Positions 1 to 9,224 of a stretch of 64,000 nucleotides of DNA are shown piece after piece. The notes below the pieces were generated by a model, which saw only the letters and a list, made by a program, of their open reading frames with translations, searched no databases and was not told the DNA's origin. Position 1 is the first letter of the stretch. Every line of letters begins with the position of its first letter. The translations under genes and the position numbers were made by a program. Source of the DNA: CAZVEV01 sp964625865 (lineage in GTDB: Bacteria > Planctomycetota > Phycisphaerae > SM23-33); the NCBI GenBank assembly GCA_964625865.1, contig CAZVEV010000001.1, positions 14,823-78,822 on the forward strand, written 5' to 3'.

Positions 1-225
1 GGCGGCAACGTTCTTCGCGTCGGCGTCCACGCCGTGAACGGTGTACGCGTCGCTCGCCCGCAGTGCCGCCGTCAGCCTGCCGTCGCCGCAGCCGACGTGG
101 ACCACCAGTCCGCCGGTGATGCCCGCGGTCTTGAGAATATCGTCCGTACTCGCCGCGTGTGCGTGTGGCGCGAGGGTCACGACGATCGCCAATCCTGCGA
201 GGACGGCGCTGAGTGTTCGTGTCAT
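1..225 (-). CDS. Exported methyltransferase-like/PQQ-propeller protein, N-terminal fragment
   Basis: This is the first 75 codons of a gene that runs off the left edge. Reading the minus strand from an ATG at 225 gives a signal peptide (MTRTLSAVLAGLAIVVTLAP) followed by a glycine motif, VHVGCGDGRLTAALRA, typical of class I SAM-methyltransferase folds. It matches the N-termini of the next two genes almost residue for residue, so it is a third tandem paralogue. An AAGGAG Shine-Dalgarno lies just upstream of the ATG, as in the other two copies. The rest, presumably a PQQ-type propeller, is outside the window. Function is unknown. Confidence 0.8.
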   Translation of the reverse strand, partial: MTRTLSAVLAGLAIVVTLAPHAHAASTDDILKTAGITGGLVVHVGCGDGRLTAALRASDAYTVHGVDADAKNVAA

Positions 226-314
226 AATCGACTCCTTGTCAGTTCAGTTCGTCGTCGGATCGAACGACACGCGCGGAGCAAGCTCCGCCGCTTCACATGG
301 ATGGGACGACAAGT

Positions 315-3300
315 TCAACCGCCGCCAAGGCAGACGATCTTCCCGTCGGTCGTCGCGATGACCAGTCGCCCGGCGGTGGCGATCAGGCCGTCGAACACCG
401 GCGGGGCGGGCAGCGCGAGTTCGGCGAGTTTCGTTCCGTCTTCGGTAGACACCGCCCAAAGTACCGCGCCGCGTTTGCCTTCCATCGCCTCGACCTGGGC
501 GGCCAGCGCCTTTTGCGTCTCAGCGTCGTTCATCTTCCGGTAGGCCTGCTCTTCGTCCACCAGGTCGGCGGGGCCGGCAAGGAACAGCGTCTTGTCCGCC
601 ACGACCATCGCCCGGGCCATCAGCGGCAGGTCGACCGTCCAGTTGTGCTTGACCTTGAAGCCCTTTACCGCCGGGCTGCTCCCGCCCGTACCGCCAAAGA
701 ACCTCATCGCCTTGCCGACCTTCCCCGCCACCGCGCGAGCGCCCACGACCTTGCCGTGATTGCCCCTCCCCGACGCGTCGCTCGCCTTGCCGTCGTCGAA
801 CGAGCAGGCGAGGACCAGGTGCGCGTCCTTGCCGGCCGCCTTGCCTCCCGCCGCGGCTGCGATCTCAGCGGCGCCCAGGGCCCGACGATACACGCGGACC
901 TCGTCGATCAGCCCGGTCAGCGGCAGCGTGCTGTTGTAGCCGCCGACGGACGACTCGTCGTCCATGCCGATCTCCATGCCTTCCTGCGGGTCGCCCGTGA
1001 TCAGGCCCGGGGCCTTGCCCGACCCGGCCGGCTTGCCGTCGACATGGACCAGCACCTTGCCTTCGGCCGTGAGCACGCCTGCGACGTGCGTCCATTTCCC
1101 GACGACCTTCGCCTTGGCCGCCGCGGCGTGGATCTTGCCGTTCAGCCGTATCGCGAATCGCGCCCGCCCGCCCTGGAGGTACAGCACGTAACCCATACCC
1201 GTCCCGCCTCGGGCCAGGATCACGCCGTCCGGCTTGTCGCTCTTGACCCACGCGGCGACCGTCACCGGCTTGCCCGCCGTGTTGAGGGCCTTGCTCTTGG
1301 CGATCTGGATCAGCGACCGCTTGGGCGTGCGGGTCGGCTTGCGGGGCACTGACGAGGGGGCGGCATCCGGTGACTTTGCGGCCGCGAACAGGTGATGCTC
1401 GATCGGTGTGGTCCAGCGGTAGTACTTGGGCTTGCGTCCGAAGCCGTAGATCTGCTGGTCGTCGACGACGAGAATCCGCCCGGCCGGGGCGGCCGTGCCG
1501 CTGCGGTAATATCCCTGCCACCCGCTGACGAACATGCTGCCCCACATCCAGTACGTGCGATGCCACCACGTGTCGTCGAGGAAGCCTGTGGGGCTGAACA
1601 GGTGGGTATACTCCTTGGTCTGCGTCGGCGGCGGGGCGCCCTGGTCAGCGTCCTTTCCGCGGGGGAAGGGCTTGAGCGGCAATCGCTTGCCGTCGAATCC
1701 GAACGGCTGGGACCGCATGTAGACGAACTTCTCGTCGGCCGACAGCACGTCGGGCAGGCCCACGGGCATGTTCAGCCAACTGACGTAGTCCTGCAGGCTC
1801 TTGCCCGCCTCGGTGTCCTTCTCGTCCAGGACGGTGCAGGACAGGACGGCCCCCGTGGCGGGCCTCAGCCGCCACAGGCGCAGGCCCGTGTCGAGGAACA
1901 TCGAGCGCCCGGCGACGCAGTAGAGCACGTCGTCGCGGATCAGCACGCTGCCGTGGACGGGCCAGACGCTTTCGACCTGGCCGAACGAGACGGTTCGCTG
2001 GTCCATCGGCGCCGCGCGGAACCGCCACGCCAACTCGCCGTCGGCCACGCGCACGCTGTAGACCCATCCGTCGGCTGAGCCGAAGAAGGCGTGCCCGTTG
2101 TGGATGGTCGGCGGCGAGTCGACCCGCCCGCCGGCCCGGAACCGCCACCGCAGCTTGCCGGTCTCGGCGTCAACCGCACAGACGGTGTGGTCGTCGATCG
2201 ACGCGACGAAGACCATGCCCGCCGCCATCACCGGAGCTGACAGCTTCTTGCCCAAAACGCCCGTCGACCAGGCTGGCTTGAGCTGTGCGGGCACCTTCGT
2301 GGTCGACTTCCCCGTGCGGGCGTTGTCGTGACGATACGTCGGCCAGTCATTCGATTTACGATTGTAGATTTTAGATTTTAGATTGATCGTGCCATACGCG
2401 GGGCCCTTATCGAGGCGCGGGACCTTCGACCTTCGACCTTCGACCTTCGACGCCGGTGCGAGCGCATTAAAGCCGGAGAGCTTGGCTTCGAGGTAGCAGG
2501 CGCAGGGGTGCTGCGGGGCGTAGAGCAGGCCGTTGGCCGGGAGCACGCCGTATCCGCACGCGCCGCGGACCCAGTGGTTCACGTCCCAGGTCTTGTTGCG
2601 GACGTCGATGAACTCCGTGCCCGTGCGGGCCATCAGGAGGTACCGGTCGGTGGCCTTGCCGCGATAGCAGCGGTGGTGGAACCAGTAGATCTCGACGTCG
2701 GGTGGGAACTGGCGCACGACCTTGCCTGTCCGCGGGTCGCGCCCGGTAAACACGCCGACGGCCCGCCCGCTGGTGGTCTCGCCCGTCCAGACCAGTCCGT
2801 CGACGACCAGCAGGTCCTCCGACGAGCGGTAGCCCGACGGCGGGTGATACGCCGACCAGAGCACCTTGCCCGTCTTGCCCGACAGCGCCGTCATCGTGTC
2901 TTTGCCCTTGGTGTACCACGAGCCGGTCTGCATGCCCGCCGTCTCGCCGCCGGAGAACAGGACCACGTCCTCGTAGAGGACCAGGATGGGCCCGTAGAAG
3001 GCCTTGATCTCCTTGGCCCGCGCGATCGGGTCCGATCGCCAGGCCTGCTTGCCCGTCTTGCGGTCGAGGCTGACAACGCACTGCCCGTCGTGGAGCACCA
3101 CGCGCCCGGAGTCGGCGGCCAGCGTCATCGGGAGGACCTTGGTCTTGACCGACCAGAGGGTCTTGCCTGTGTCCGCCTTGACCGCGACGATCTGCCTCTC
3201 GGCCTCGTCCCAGAACTTCGAACCGTATCCGCCGCGCGGCGGGGTGTACTCGGCGGTGTTGACCAGCGCGAAGAGGACGCCGTCAGACAGGAGCATCTCC

Positions 3301-4190
3301 TCGGCGACCTTGGTCTGCTCGTACGTGCGCACGGTCTTGCCCGTCGCCGCATCGAGCGCCACGACCGGCCCGTCGATGCTCAGCGTGACGTATACGCGGT
3401 CGCCGGAGGCGATCAGGCGGCGCGGCAACTGGGCCGGGCCGCTCTTGAGCGGCCAGAGGTGCGTGTGCCACTTGCCCATCTCCCGCTTCCACAGCACCAC
3501 GCCGTTAAACGCGTCGCGGGCGACCACCGTCCATCGCGGCGCGGCCAGTATCGACGTGGGCGTCGCTTCGTCGAAGATCGTAAAGACGCGTCCGCCGGCG
3601 GTGACGGCCGCGCTGAGGCTCGTCATGCGGTCGTGGTGGCGCGAGTACCTCGGCCCGCTGACCCACTGCATCCGGCGCGGCGGGCCGGCGACCGTGTCGC
3701 GGGCGACCGCGTTGTTGGTCGGGCTGTGCAGGAAGTGCGTCCACTCGTCGATCTCCTTCGGGCGCGGCTTGACGGTCTTGGTTCCGCCGATAAGCGCCAC
3801 GCCGTTGGGCGCCAGGACGCGCATGACCTCGGCCATCGGCACCGAACCGAGGTCATCGCTGACGACCAGGTTGACCAGGTTGTCCACGTAGGGCAGGCGC
3901 GCGCCGTCGAACGTATCGACGGAGACCTTGCCGTACAGCCCCCTCGCCGCCACGTGCTTCCGTGCGGCGGCGACGTTTCGCGCGTCGGTATCAAGCCCAT
4001 GAACGAGCAGGTTGTCCGCCGCGCGCAGGGCGGCGGTCAACTTCCCGTCGCCGCACCCGACGTGCACGATCAGTCCGCCGGTGACACCCGCAGTCTTGAG
4101 GATATCGTTCGCGCTCGCCGCGCGGGCGGGCGGGGTGAGGGTTACGATGATCGCCATCCCCGCAAGGATGGTGGCGCATGTCCGTGTCAT
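315..4190 (-). CDS. Large exported protein: methyltransferase-like domain, PQQ-type propeller, LamG
   Basis: The 1291-residue product begins with a Sec signal peptide ending near ARAA (about residue 25). Residues about 28-140 look like a class I methyltransferase Rossmann fold (VHVGCGDGKLTAALRA, then VLAPNGVALIGG). Residues about 165-900 contain repeated propeller blades of the type ALDAATGKTV, AVKADTGKTLW and AVDAETGKLRWRFRAGG. A LamG/concanavalin-like domain follows at about 950-1130 (VTVAAWVKSD, LIDEVRVYRRALG), then a last propeller strand. An AAGGAGTCGACT ribosome site fixes the start. Such fusions are known in planctomycetes without a proven function. The domain order suggests an envelope protein, not a working SAM enzyme, since SAM is cytoplasmic. 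A low-complexity linker sits at 2350-2452. Confidence 0.85.
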   Translation of the reverse strand: MTRTCATILAGMAIIVTLTPPARAASANDILKTAGVTGGLIVHVGCGDGKLTAALRAADNLLVHGLDTDARNVAAARKHVAARGLYGKVSVDTFDGARLPYVDNLVNLVVSDDLGSVPMAEVMRVLAPNGVALIGGTKTVKPRPKEIDEWTHFLHSPTNNAVARDTVAGPPRRMQWVSGPRYSRHHDRMTSLSAAVTAGGRVFTIFDEATPTSILAAPRWTVVARDAFNGVVLWKREMGKWHTHLWPLKSGPAQLPRRLIASGDRVYVTLSIDGPVVALDAATGKTVRTYEQTKVAEEMLLSDGVLFALVNTAEYTPPRGGYGSKFWDEAERQIVAVKADTGKTLWSVKTKVLPMTLAADSGRVVLHDGQCVVSLDRKTGKQAWRSDPIARAKEIKAFYGPILVLYEDVVLFSGGETAGMQTGSWYTKGKDTMTALSGKTGKVLWSAYHPPSGYRSSEDLLVVDGLVWTGETTSGRAVGVFTGRDPRTGKVVRQFPPDVEIYWFHHRCYRGKATDRYLLMARTGTEFIDVRNKTWDVNHWVRGACGYGVLPANGLLYAPQHPCACYLEAKLSGFNALAPASKVEGRRSKVPRLDKGPAYGTINLKSKIYNRKSNDWPTYRHDNARTGKSTTKVPAQLKPAWSTGVLGKKLSAPVMAAGMVFVASIDDHTVCAVDAETGKLRWRFRAGGRVDSPPTIHNGHAFFGSADGWVYSVRVADGELAWRFRAAPMDQRTVSFGQVESVWPVHGSVLIRDDVLYCVAGRSMFLDTGLRLWRLRPATGAVLSCTVLDEKDTEAGKSLQDYVSWLNMPVGLPDVLSADEKFVYMRSQPFGFDGKRLPLKPFPRGKDADQGAPPPTQTKEYTHLFSPTGFLDDTWWHRTYWMWGSMFVSGWQGYYRSGTAAPAGRILVVDDQQIYGFGRKPKYYRWTTPIEHHLFAAAKSPDAAPSSVPRKPTRTPKRSLIQIAKSKALNTAGKPVTVAAWVKSDKPDGVILARGGTGMGYVLYLQGGRARFAIRLNGKIHAAAAKAKVVGKWTHVAGVLTAEGKVLVHVDGKPAGSGKAPGLITGDPQEGMEIGMDDESSVGGYNSTLPLTGLIDEVRVYRRALGAAEIAAAAGGKAAGKDAHLVLACSFDDGKASDASGRGNHGKVVGARAVAGKVGKAMRFFGGTGGSSPAVKGFKVKHNWTVDLPLMARAMVVADKTLFLAGPADLVDEEQAYRKMNDAETQKALAAQVEAMEGKRGAVLWAVSTEDGTKLAELALPAPPVFDGLIATAGRLVIATTDGKIVCLGGG
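2350..2452 (-). repeat. In-frame microsatellite linker inside the propeller gene
   Basis: Two short tandem repeats lie inside the coding sequence. About four copies of the 7-mer GACCTTC occur at 2421-2452, and an ATTTTAG-type repeat occurs at 2350-2385. On the coding strand they encode a Lys/Ser-rich linker (KVEGRRSKV and KSKIYNRKS) between two propeller halves. A related pair of repeats is at the same place in the next paralogue (5861-5963). Confidence 0.7.
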
Positions 4191-4244
4191 AGTCGACTCC
4201 TTATCAGTTCAGTTCGTTGTCGGACCGAACGACGAACGCGGGGC

Positions 4245-4352
4245 GTTGCCCCGCCGCTAAACGTTGTGTGCGGTAGAGCAGCGCCATGCCGCGCGGGTGC
4301 GCCACTGTTTAGCGGTTGGGCAATCCCGATGTACATCGGGACTCACTCTTCA
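4245..4352. repeat. Palindromic interspersed repeats between paralogues
   Basis: The region holds GCGGGGC...GCCCCGCCGCTAAACG, which is the tail of the repeat seen complete at 14940 and 33525, and the palindrome CCCGATGTACATCGGG, which recurs near 44275. It lies between the end of one large exported-protein gene and the leader of its paralogue. No ORF is credible here. Confidence 0.55.
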
Positions 4353-4386
4353 TCTGCGCAGTGCGTTCGTCATCGAAGCACGAGGT

Positions 4387-7300
4387 CTACTTCGCACCGC
4401 CCATGCACGTGACCTTGCCGTCGGTCGTTACGATGTAGATCCGCCCGGCGGCGGCGATCAGTCCGTCGAACACCGGCGGGGCGGTGAGTTTCATCTCGGA
4501 CACCATCTTACCGTCGCCGGCCGCGTGGACGCGCAGCACGGCGCCCTTGCGCCCCTCGAAGGCGCCCATCGGATCTTTCGGGTCCAGGACGTCCGGCGGG
4601 CCGGCGATCACCAGGTGCTTGCCCGCCAGCGTCATCGCGCGAATGCGGACCGGGACCCACTTGAACCACGCCGGCGGGGCCTTCCGCGTAAAGCCGATGC
4701 CCTTGGGCACGCCTCGCGTGTAGTCCGGAAGCACCGGGTCGTTGTCATTGGCGTCGGCGAACAGGAGGTAGCCTTCCTTGCCCGGCGTGAACAGGGGGCT
4801 CTGCAGGTTCCTGTACGGGAAGGCCTGCACGGCGTACGTCCTGTCCGGACCGACGACGAGCAGTTGTCCCGTCTTGGCGCCGTAGTTGGCGATGTGGAAA
4901 CCGGGCCAGGTTGGCGAGTACATCCAGAACGTCCTGTTGTACCACGAGTCGTCGAGGAACCCGCCGGTGGCGAAGATGTGGCGGCCCATCGTCCGCTCGC
5001 CCATACTGCTTGCGCCATACTTCTTCTTGTGCTCCGCCGTCATCTTCGGCCACACGCGAGCCTGCCAGTTCCTCTGGACCACCTCGTCCTTCTTCTGTGT
5101 CTGCACCCTCAACGCATAGGGCTTGTCCAGCAGGTCCTCCATGCCCATCGCGTCGGGATTCTTTTCATCCTTGAGCAGCGGGTAGGGGACGTCTTCCTGC
5201 TTCAGGGCCAGGTCGAGTTGATACTGACCCAGGTAGATCTTCCCGCCTTCGCTTACCAGCACGTCCGACGTGGCGCCCTCGATGTGATAGCTCGGGATGA
5301 ACGGCTTGTCCTTGGCGTCCTGGCGCGTGTGGGCCCACGTGTCCAGGCGCGTCTGGGCCACGATCTTGCCCGTGGCCGGATCGAGTGCAAAGACGTAGAT
5401 CCCGCCGTCGAGGAACGTCGATCGCCCGGCCGTGCAGTAGGCCACGCCCTCAGTCACAAGAACGCTGCCGTGCACGCGCCAGGGCGATTCCAACTGGCCG
5501 AACGCGACGATTCGCCGTTCCCGCGGCGCCGCGCGGAACCGCCACGCCAGCGCGCCGTCGGCGGCACGGAGGCAGTAAACGTATCCGTCCGCACTGCCGA
5601 ACAGGACGCGCCCGCCGTCGATGGTCGGGGGCGAGTCGATCCGCCCGCCTGCCGTGAACTGCCACACCCCCTTGCCGCTTCGCACATCCAACGCATACAG
5701 CGTGTGGGCGTCCCTGGCGGCCACGTACACCCGCCCCCCGGCGGCTACCGGAGGCGTGAGGCGACCCTTGAGTTCCACCGTCCACTGTGCGGCCAACTTG
5801 GCCGGCACCTCGCACGTCGCCGCGCCGCTGCGCCGAGCGTCCCGGCGGTACGTGGGCCAATCCGATTTCGGATTTCGGATTTCGGATTTCGGATTCTTCG
5901 CTCCGTACGCGGGTCCCTTTTCGAGGCGCGAGACCTTCGACCTTTGACCTTCGACCTTCGACGGGTCCTTCCCTGTCAGCGCCTGGAAGCCGGTCAGCTT
6001 CACGCCGGGGTAGCAGAAGCACGGGTCCGGCGGGACGTAGAGCAGGCCGTTGCCCGGCATCACGCCGTACTTGCAGGCCCCGCGCGTCCAGTCGTGCTGG
6101 GAGTTCTTCTGGCCGGTCAGGCTCACGAACTCCACGCCGCGACACGGCGTGATGACGTACTTCTCGGTGGCCTTGCTCTGGTAGCACCGCGGGTGGTGGC
6201 CCGGGGTGAACACGTCGGCGGCGCTGACCTTCTCGCCCGCCTTGCCGGTGGCCAGGTCGATGCTCGCCATCCCACTGCCGCTTCGCTGCCAGATCTTGCC
6301 CTGTGCGACGAACGGCTCGGCGCCGAGCCTGCCCTTGGCCGTCCACAGCGTCTTGCCCGTCTTGACGTCCACCGCCGTCATCCCTCCGGGGCCGTTGAAC
6401 AGCACGCGGTCGCCGCAGGCCAGCACGAGCCCCGCCGGTGCGCCCCGCCGCCTCTTGGGCTTCTTCGCGCCGGGCTTCCTGGGCGCCGGCTCGGGCTTCT
6501 TGACCGGAGCCGGGGCCGCGGTCTTCCACAATTCCTTGCCCGTCTTGAGGTCGAGGCACGTGACGGCCTGCCCGGCCTGGTAGAAGGCCCTGCCGTCCTG
6601 GGCCGCCAACGACAGGGCGTTGAGGGCGGCGGTCTTGACCCAGAGTTTGCGGGCGGTCTTGGCGTCAAAGGCCATCACCACGTTGGCGCCTTTGCGGACC
6701 AGGACCACGCCGTCGCAGCAGCGAAGTTCCTGGGCCCCGTCGGAGCCCTCGCAGGTGGCGAGCACCTTGCCCGTCGCCGCGTCGAGAATCGACACCGGCG
6801 CGGTGTAGCCCAGCGTGACCATCAGGCGGTCGCCTTCGGCCACGATGCGCCGCGGAACCGTCGGCGGGATGCTCCGCAGGGCCTTGCTTCGCCACTGGCT
6901 GGTGCCCCACTGCTTGAGCGGGCGCTCCCACAGGAGCACGCCGTTAAACGCGTCCCGCGCGGTCAGCACCCATCGCTCGGGCAGGGGCCCGTCGGTGATG
7001 CCGGTCTTGCCCTGGTCGGCGATGTAGAACACGCGCCCGCCGGCGGAGATCATGGCGACGAGGCTGGAGTTGAACTCGTGGCTGCGCGACCACAGGGGCC
7101 CGCAGGTCCACCGCAGTCCGCGCGGCGGGGCGATCCGCGTGTCGGACGCCACCGCGTTGTTCGACGCGTCGTGGAGGAAGTGCGACCAGTCGTCAATGTC
7201 GCCCGGGTGCGGCTTGACGGTCTTGACGCCGCCGATGTACGCTGCGCCCTCCGGCGCCAGGACGCGCATGACCTCGGCCATCGGCACCGCGCCGAGGTCG

Positions 7301-7638
7301 TCGGCCACCAGGAGATTGACCAGGTCGTCGGCGTACGGCAGGGCCTTGCCCGCCAACCGGTCAACCGACACCTTGCCGTACACGCCGAGCGACTGAATGG
7401 TCTTGCGGGCCTTGGCGACGTTCGCGGCTTCGGTATCCAGGCCGTGGACCAGGAATGCGTCGGTCGCTCGCAGGGCCGCCGTCAGCTTGCCGTCTCCACA
7501 GCCGAGATGCACCACCAGCCCGCCCTTGACGCCCGTGGCGTCGAGGATGCTCTTTGCGTCCGCGGCCCGGGCGGCCGGCGCTACGCTCAGCACGATCACC
7601 AATCCAGCCAATACCGTATGCTCAATCCACTTTGTCAT
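4387..7638 (-). CDS. Large exported protein: methyltransferase-like domain plus PQQ-type propeller
   Basis: This is the second complete paralogue, without the LamG insert. The ATG at 7638 is chosen because AAGGAGCCGACC precedes it and the signal peptide (MTKWIEHTVLAGLVIVLSVA) starts there; an upstream codon would add 11 unlikely residues. The methyltransferase-like segment (VHLGCGDGKLTAALRA) covers about residues 35-150, and blades such as ILDAATGKVLATCEG and AVDVKTGKTLWTAKG make a propeller over the rest. A Pro/Lys-rich stretch (KKPEPAPRKPGAKKPKRRR) lies in the first propeller half, and a microsatellite linker lies at 5861-5963. The role is unknown, probably in the cell envelope. Confidence 0.85.
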   Translation of the reverse strand: MTKWIEHTVLAGLVIVLSVAPAARAADAKSILDATGVKGGLVVHLGCGDGKLTAALRATDAFLVHGLDTEAANVAKARKTIQSLGVYGKVSVDRLAGKALPYADDLVNLLVADDLGAVPMAEVMRVLAPEGAAYIGGVKTVKPHPGDIDDWSHFLHDASNNAVASDTRIAPPRGLRWTCGPLWSRSHEFNSSLVAMISAGGRVFYIADQGKTGITDGPLPERWVLTARDAFNGVLLWERPLKQWGTSQWRSKALRSIPPTVPRRIVAEGDRLMVTLGYTAPVSILDAATGKVLATCEGSDGAQELRCCDGVVLVRKGANVVMAFDAKTARKLWVKTAALNALSLAAQDGRAFYQAGQAVTCLDLKTGKELWKTAAPAPVKKPEPAPRKPGAKKPKRRRGAPAGLVLACGDRVLFNGPGGMTAVDVKTGKTLWTAKGRLGAEPFVAQGKIWQRSGSGMASIDLATGKAGEKVSAADVFTPGHHPRCYQSKATEKYVITPCRGVEFVSLTGQKNSQHDWTRGACKYGVMPGNGLLYVPPDPCFCYPGVKLTGFQALTGKDPSKVEGQRSKVSRLEKGPAYGAKNPKSEIRNPKSDWPTYRRDARRSGAATCEVPAKLAAQWTVELKGRLTPPVAAGGRVYVAARDAHTLYALDVRSGKGVWQFTAGGRIDSPPTIDGGRVLFGSADGYVYCLRAADGALAWRFRAAPRERRIVAFGQLESPWRVHGSVLVTEGVAYCTAGRSTFLDGGIYVFALDPATGKIVAQTRLDTWAHTRQDAKDKPFIPSYHIEGATSDVLVSEGGKIYLGQYQLDLALKQEDVPYPLLKDEKNPDAMGMEDLLDKPYALRVQTQKKDEVVQRNWQARVWPKMTAEHKKKYGASSMGERTMGRHIFATGGFLDDSWYNRTFWMYSPTWPGFHIANYGAKTGQLLVVGPDRTYAVQAFPYRNLQSPLFTPGKEGYLLFADANDNDPVLPDYTRGVPKGIGFTRKAPPAWFKWVPVRIRAMTLAGKHLVIAGPPDVLDPKDPMGAFEGRKGAVLRVHAAGDGKMVSEMKLTAPPVFDGLIAAAGRIYIVTTDGKVTCMGGAK
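5861..5963 (-). repeat. In-frame microsatellite linker inside the second propeller gene
   Basis: About five copies of the 7-mer GATTTCG (5863-5896) and four GACCTTC/GACCTTT units (5932-5962) encode a linker with KVEGQRSKV and NPKSEIRNPKS. The position matches the linker in the neighbouring paralogue, but the first repeat unit differs (GATTTCG here, ATTTTAG-like there). Confidence 0.7.
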
Positions 7639-7958
7639 GGTCGGCTCCTTGTCGCGGACTATCGTGTGCACAAGAGCATACCGTATTGCCCCCCCCGAAT
7701 GCCACGCGACATCGCAGAGGGCTCCATAGAGACGATGGCAAGGCGGCCAGGAGGGCGGCTAAGGGGTCTGGCCTTGCGCCTAGCCGCCTTTCGGCTCGAT
7801 AGGGGGGGGCCGGTCCCCTATGCGCTTGGCAGGCGGCTAGCCCCCCGGCCAGTGCGTCAGGCCGGGTTGCCCCAAGAGACGTATGATGCAGTGGTGAGTT
7901 TGGGTGCCCCGCACTCGGACCGCTTGCACGGGGCGGCGCCGGAGCGTAGGCTGACGGC
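7639..7958. repeat. Divergent intergenic region with stem-loop repeats
   Basis: No gene is credible in this 320-bp stretch between divergent genes. It carries GGCGGCTA-type inverted repeats around 7740-7860. The 25 bases at 7763-7787 are identical, in inverted orientation, to 41322-41346, so this is a copy of an interspersed repeat family. Promoters for both flanking genes must lie here, but none is clear. Confidence 0.5.
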
Positions 7959-9224
7959 ATGAAACCAGACCGCAGGTCAGTGTATTGGTGTTCGCGGGTT
8001 TCCTGTGTGATCCTCGTGTGCGTTTCCGCGGCCGTTGCGGGGGCCGACGAGCCGACGCCCGTACGGCCTCGCGGGCTCCTGCCGCGGGTGGCACTGGCGC
8101 CGTTCGGCGGGTCGAGCGTCGAGGACGGCAAGGTCCGCCTCGGCGCGAGGGCTGTCTGCGCGGGCAGGGGCGTCGCGGATGTCCGCGTAATCGTCTACCG
8201 GGACCGCGCCTGCCGCGAGACGCTCTGGCAGGGCACGACCGGCGCTGACGGCGTCGTGCGGCCTTTGGTGCCGAAGGACACCGCCCCCGCGAGCGTGAGC
8301 GTTCGGCTGGCCAGGGAGGGCTACTCCCAGCCGGCCCATATCCGGCTGCTCTGGGCGCTGAAGACCGGATCGGTGAGCGTCACGCAGGACACCACGCCGT
8401 GGGTCTCGACGGCGAAACTCGACAGGTGGGCGATCTCCGACGGCGGGGCACACGTCTACTTTGCGTGGGCCCATCGCGCATTTGCCCGCAAGGTGCTGGC
8501 CGCCCTGGTCCAGCAGCGGCGGGAGGTGGCCCGGCTGCTCGGCGTTGATCCGGAGCCGATGGGCGTGATCGTCGCTGCCGACGTCGCCGGCGCCGGTCAA
8601 CTGATCACGCGGAAGGGCACGCACACGATGCGCCGCGGCGCGTTCGTGCACGGGGTTCGCTCCTGGCCCATCATCGCGGCCTCGATGGAGGAGTTGAACA
8701 AGCGGCCCGACGAGCGGCGCGAGTTGTACCTGATCCTCGCTCACGAACTGGCCGAGAACACGCTGATCGATCCGGCGGGGGTGGGGCTGACGCACAGGGG
8801 CACGCGGTGGTTTCGTGACGGCGTGGCCGAGTTCGTCGAGTGTCGCGTCGTCCCGCCGGCCTGCCGGGACATCGCGGTCAGGCACGTCGCCGATCGCATC
8901 GAGCATCTCAAGAAAGGCATCAGGGATGGCGAGAGGACCGTTGACCTGCTGGCCTGGTCCCAGGCATCGAAAAAGTCCGTCCTGCCCCGTTACGCAGCGT
9001 CCCTGGCGGTGACCGAGCAGATCGTAGCGACCATCGGCGCCCCTGCGCTGCGGAAGATCCTTCTCGCCGCGGCCGGCAGGGCGTCCACCACCAGCGCCGA
9101 CCTGCAGGCCATGCTCACCGAGGCCGGCGCCGGTCCGGTCGTCAAGGGCCTGGGGCGCGTGGACCTCCGCGCGTGCGTCAAGGTCCTCGAGGCAAGTAAG
9201 AAACGCCTCGCCGGCGCCGGGTGA
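7959..9224 (+). CDS. Exported peptidase-MA-like protein with altered zinc motif
   Basis: The 421-residue product has a signal peptide (VSCVILVCVSAAVAGA) and a small beta domain at about residues 50-125. A gluzincin-like segment follows: HELAEN at about 262-267, and WFRDGVAEF at about 284-292, which resembles the WLxEGxAEY motif carrying the third zinc ligand in peptidase MA families. The usual HExxH is HExxE here, so the second zinc ligand is missing and catalytic activity is doubtful. A GGAG-type site precedes the ATG. It stands alone, transcribed away from the propeller cluster. Confidence 0.6.
   Translation: MKPDRRSVYWCSRVSCVILVCVSAAVAGADEPTPVRPRGLLPRVALAPFGGSSVEDGKVRLGARAVCAGRGVADVRVIVYRDRACRETLWQGTTGADGVVRPLVPKDTAPASVSVRLAREGYSQPAHIRLLWALKTGSVSVTQDTTPWVSTAKLDRWAISDGGAHVYFAWAHRAFARKVLAALVQQRREVARLLGVDPEPMGVIVAADVAGAGQLITRKGTHTMRRGAFVHGVRSWPIIAASMEELNKRPDERRELYLILAHELAENTLIDPAGVGLTHRGTRWFRDGVAEFVECRVVPPACRDIAVRHVADRIEHLKKGIRDGERTVDLLAWSQASKKSVLPRYAASLAVTEQIVATIGAPALRKILLAAAGRASTTSADLQAMLTEAGAGPVVKGLGRVDLRACVKVLEASKKRLAGAG

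Noticed and set aside
2508..4412. Long plus-strand open frame opposite the first propeller gene
   Set aside because: It is rich in Arg, His, Gly and Val without any fold, and lies opposite a gene with clear motifs and a ribosome site. GC-rich antisense frames stay open by chance.
4264..7962. 1232-residue plus-strand open frame opposite the second propeller gene
   Set aside because: Same reason: low-complexity shadow of a well-supported coding strand.
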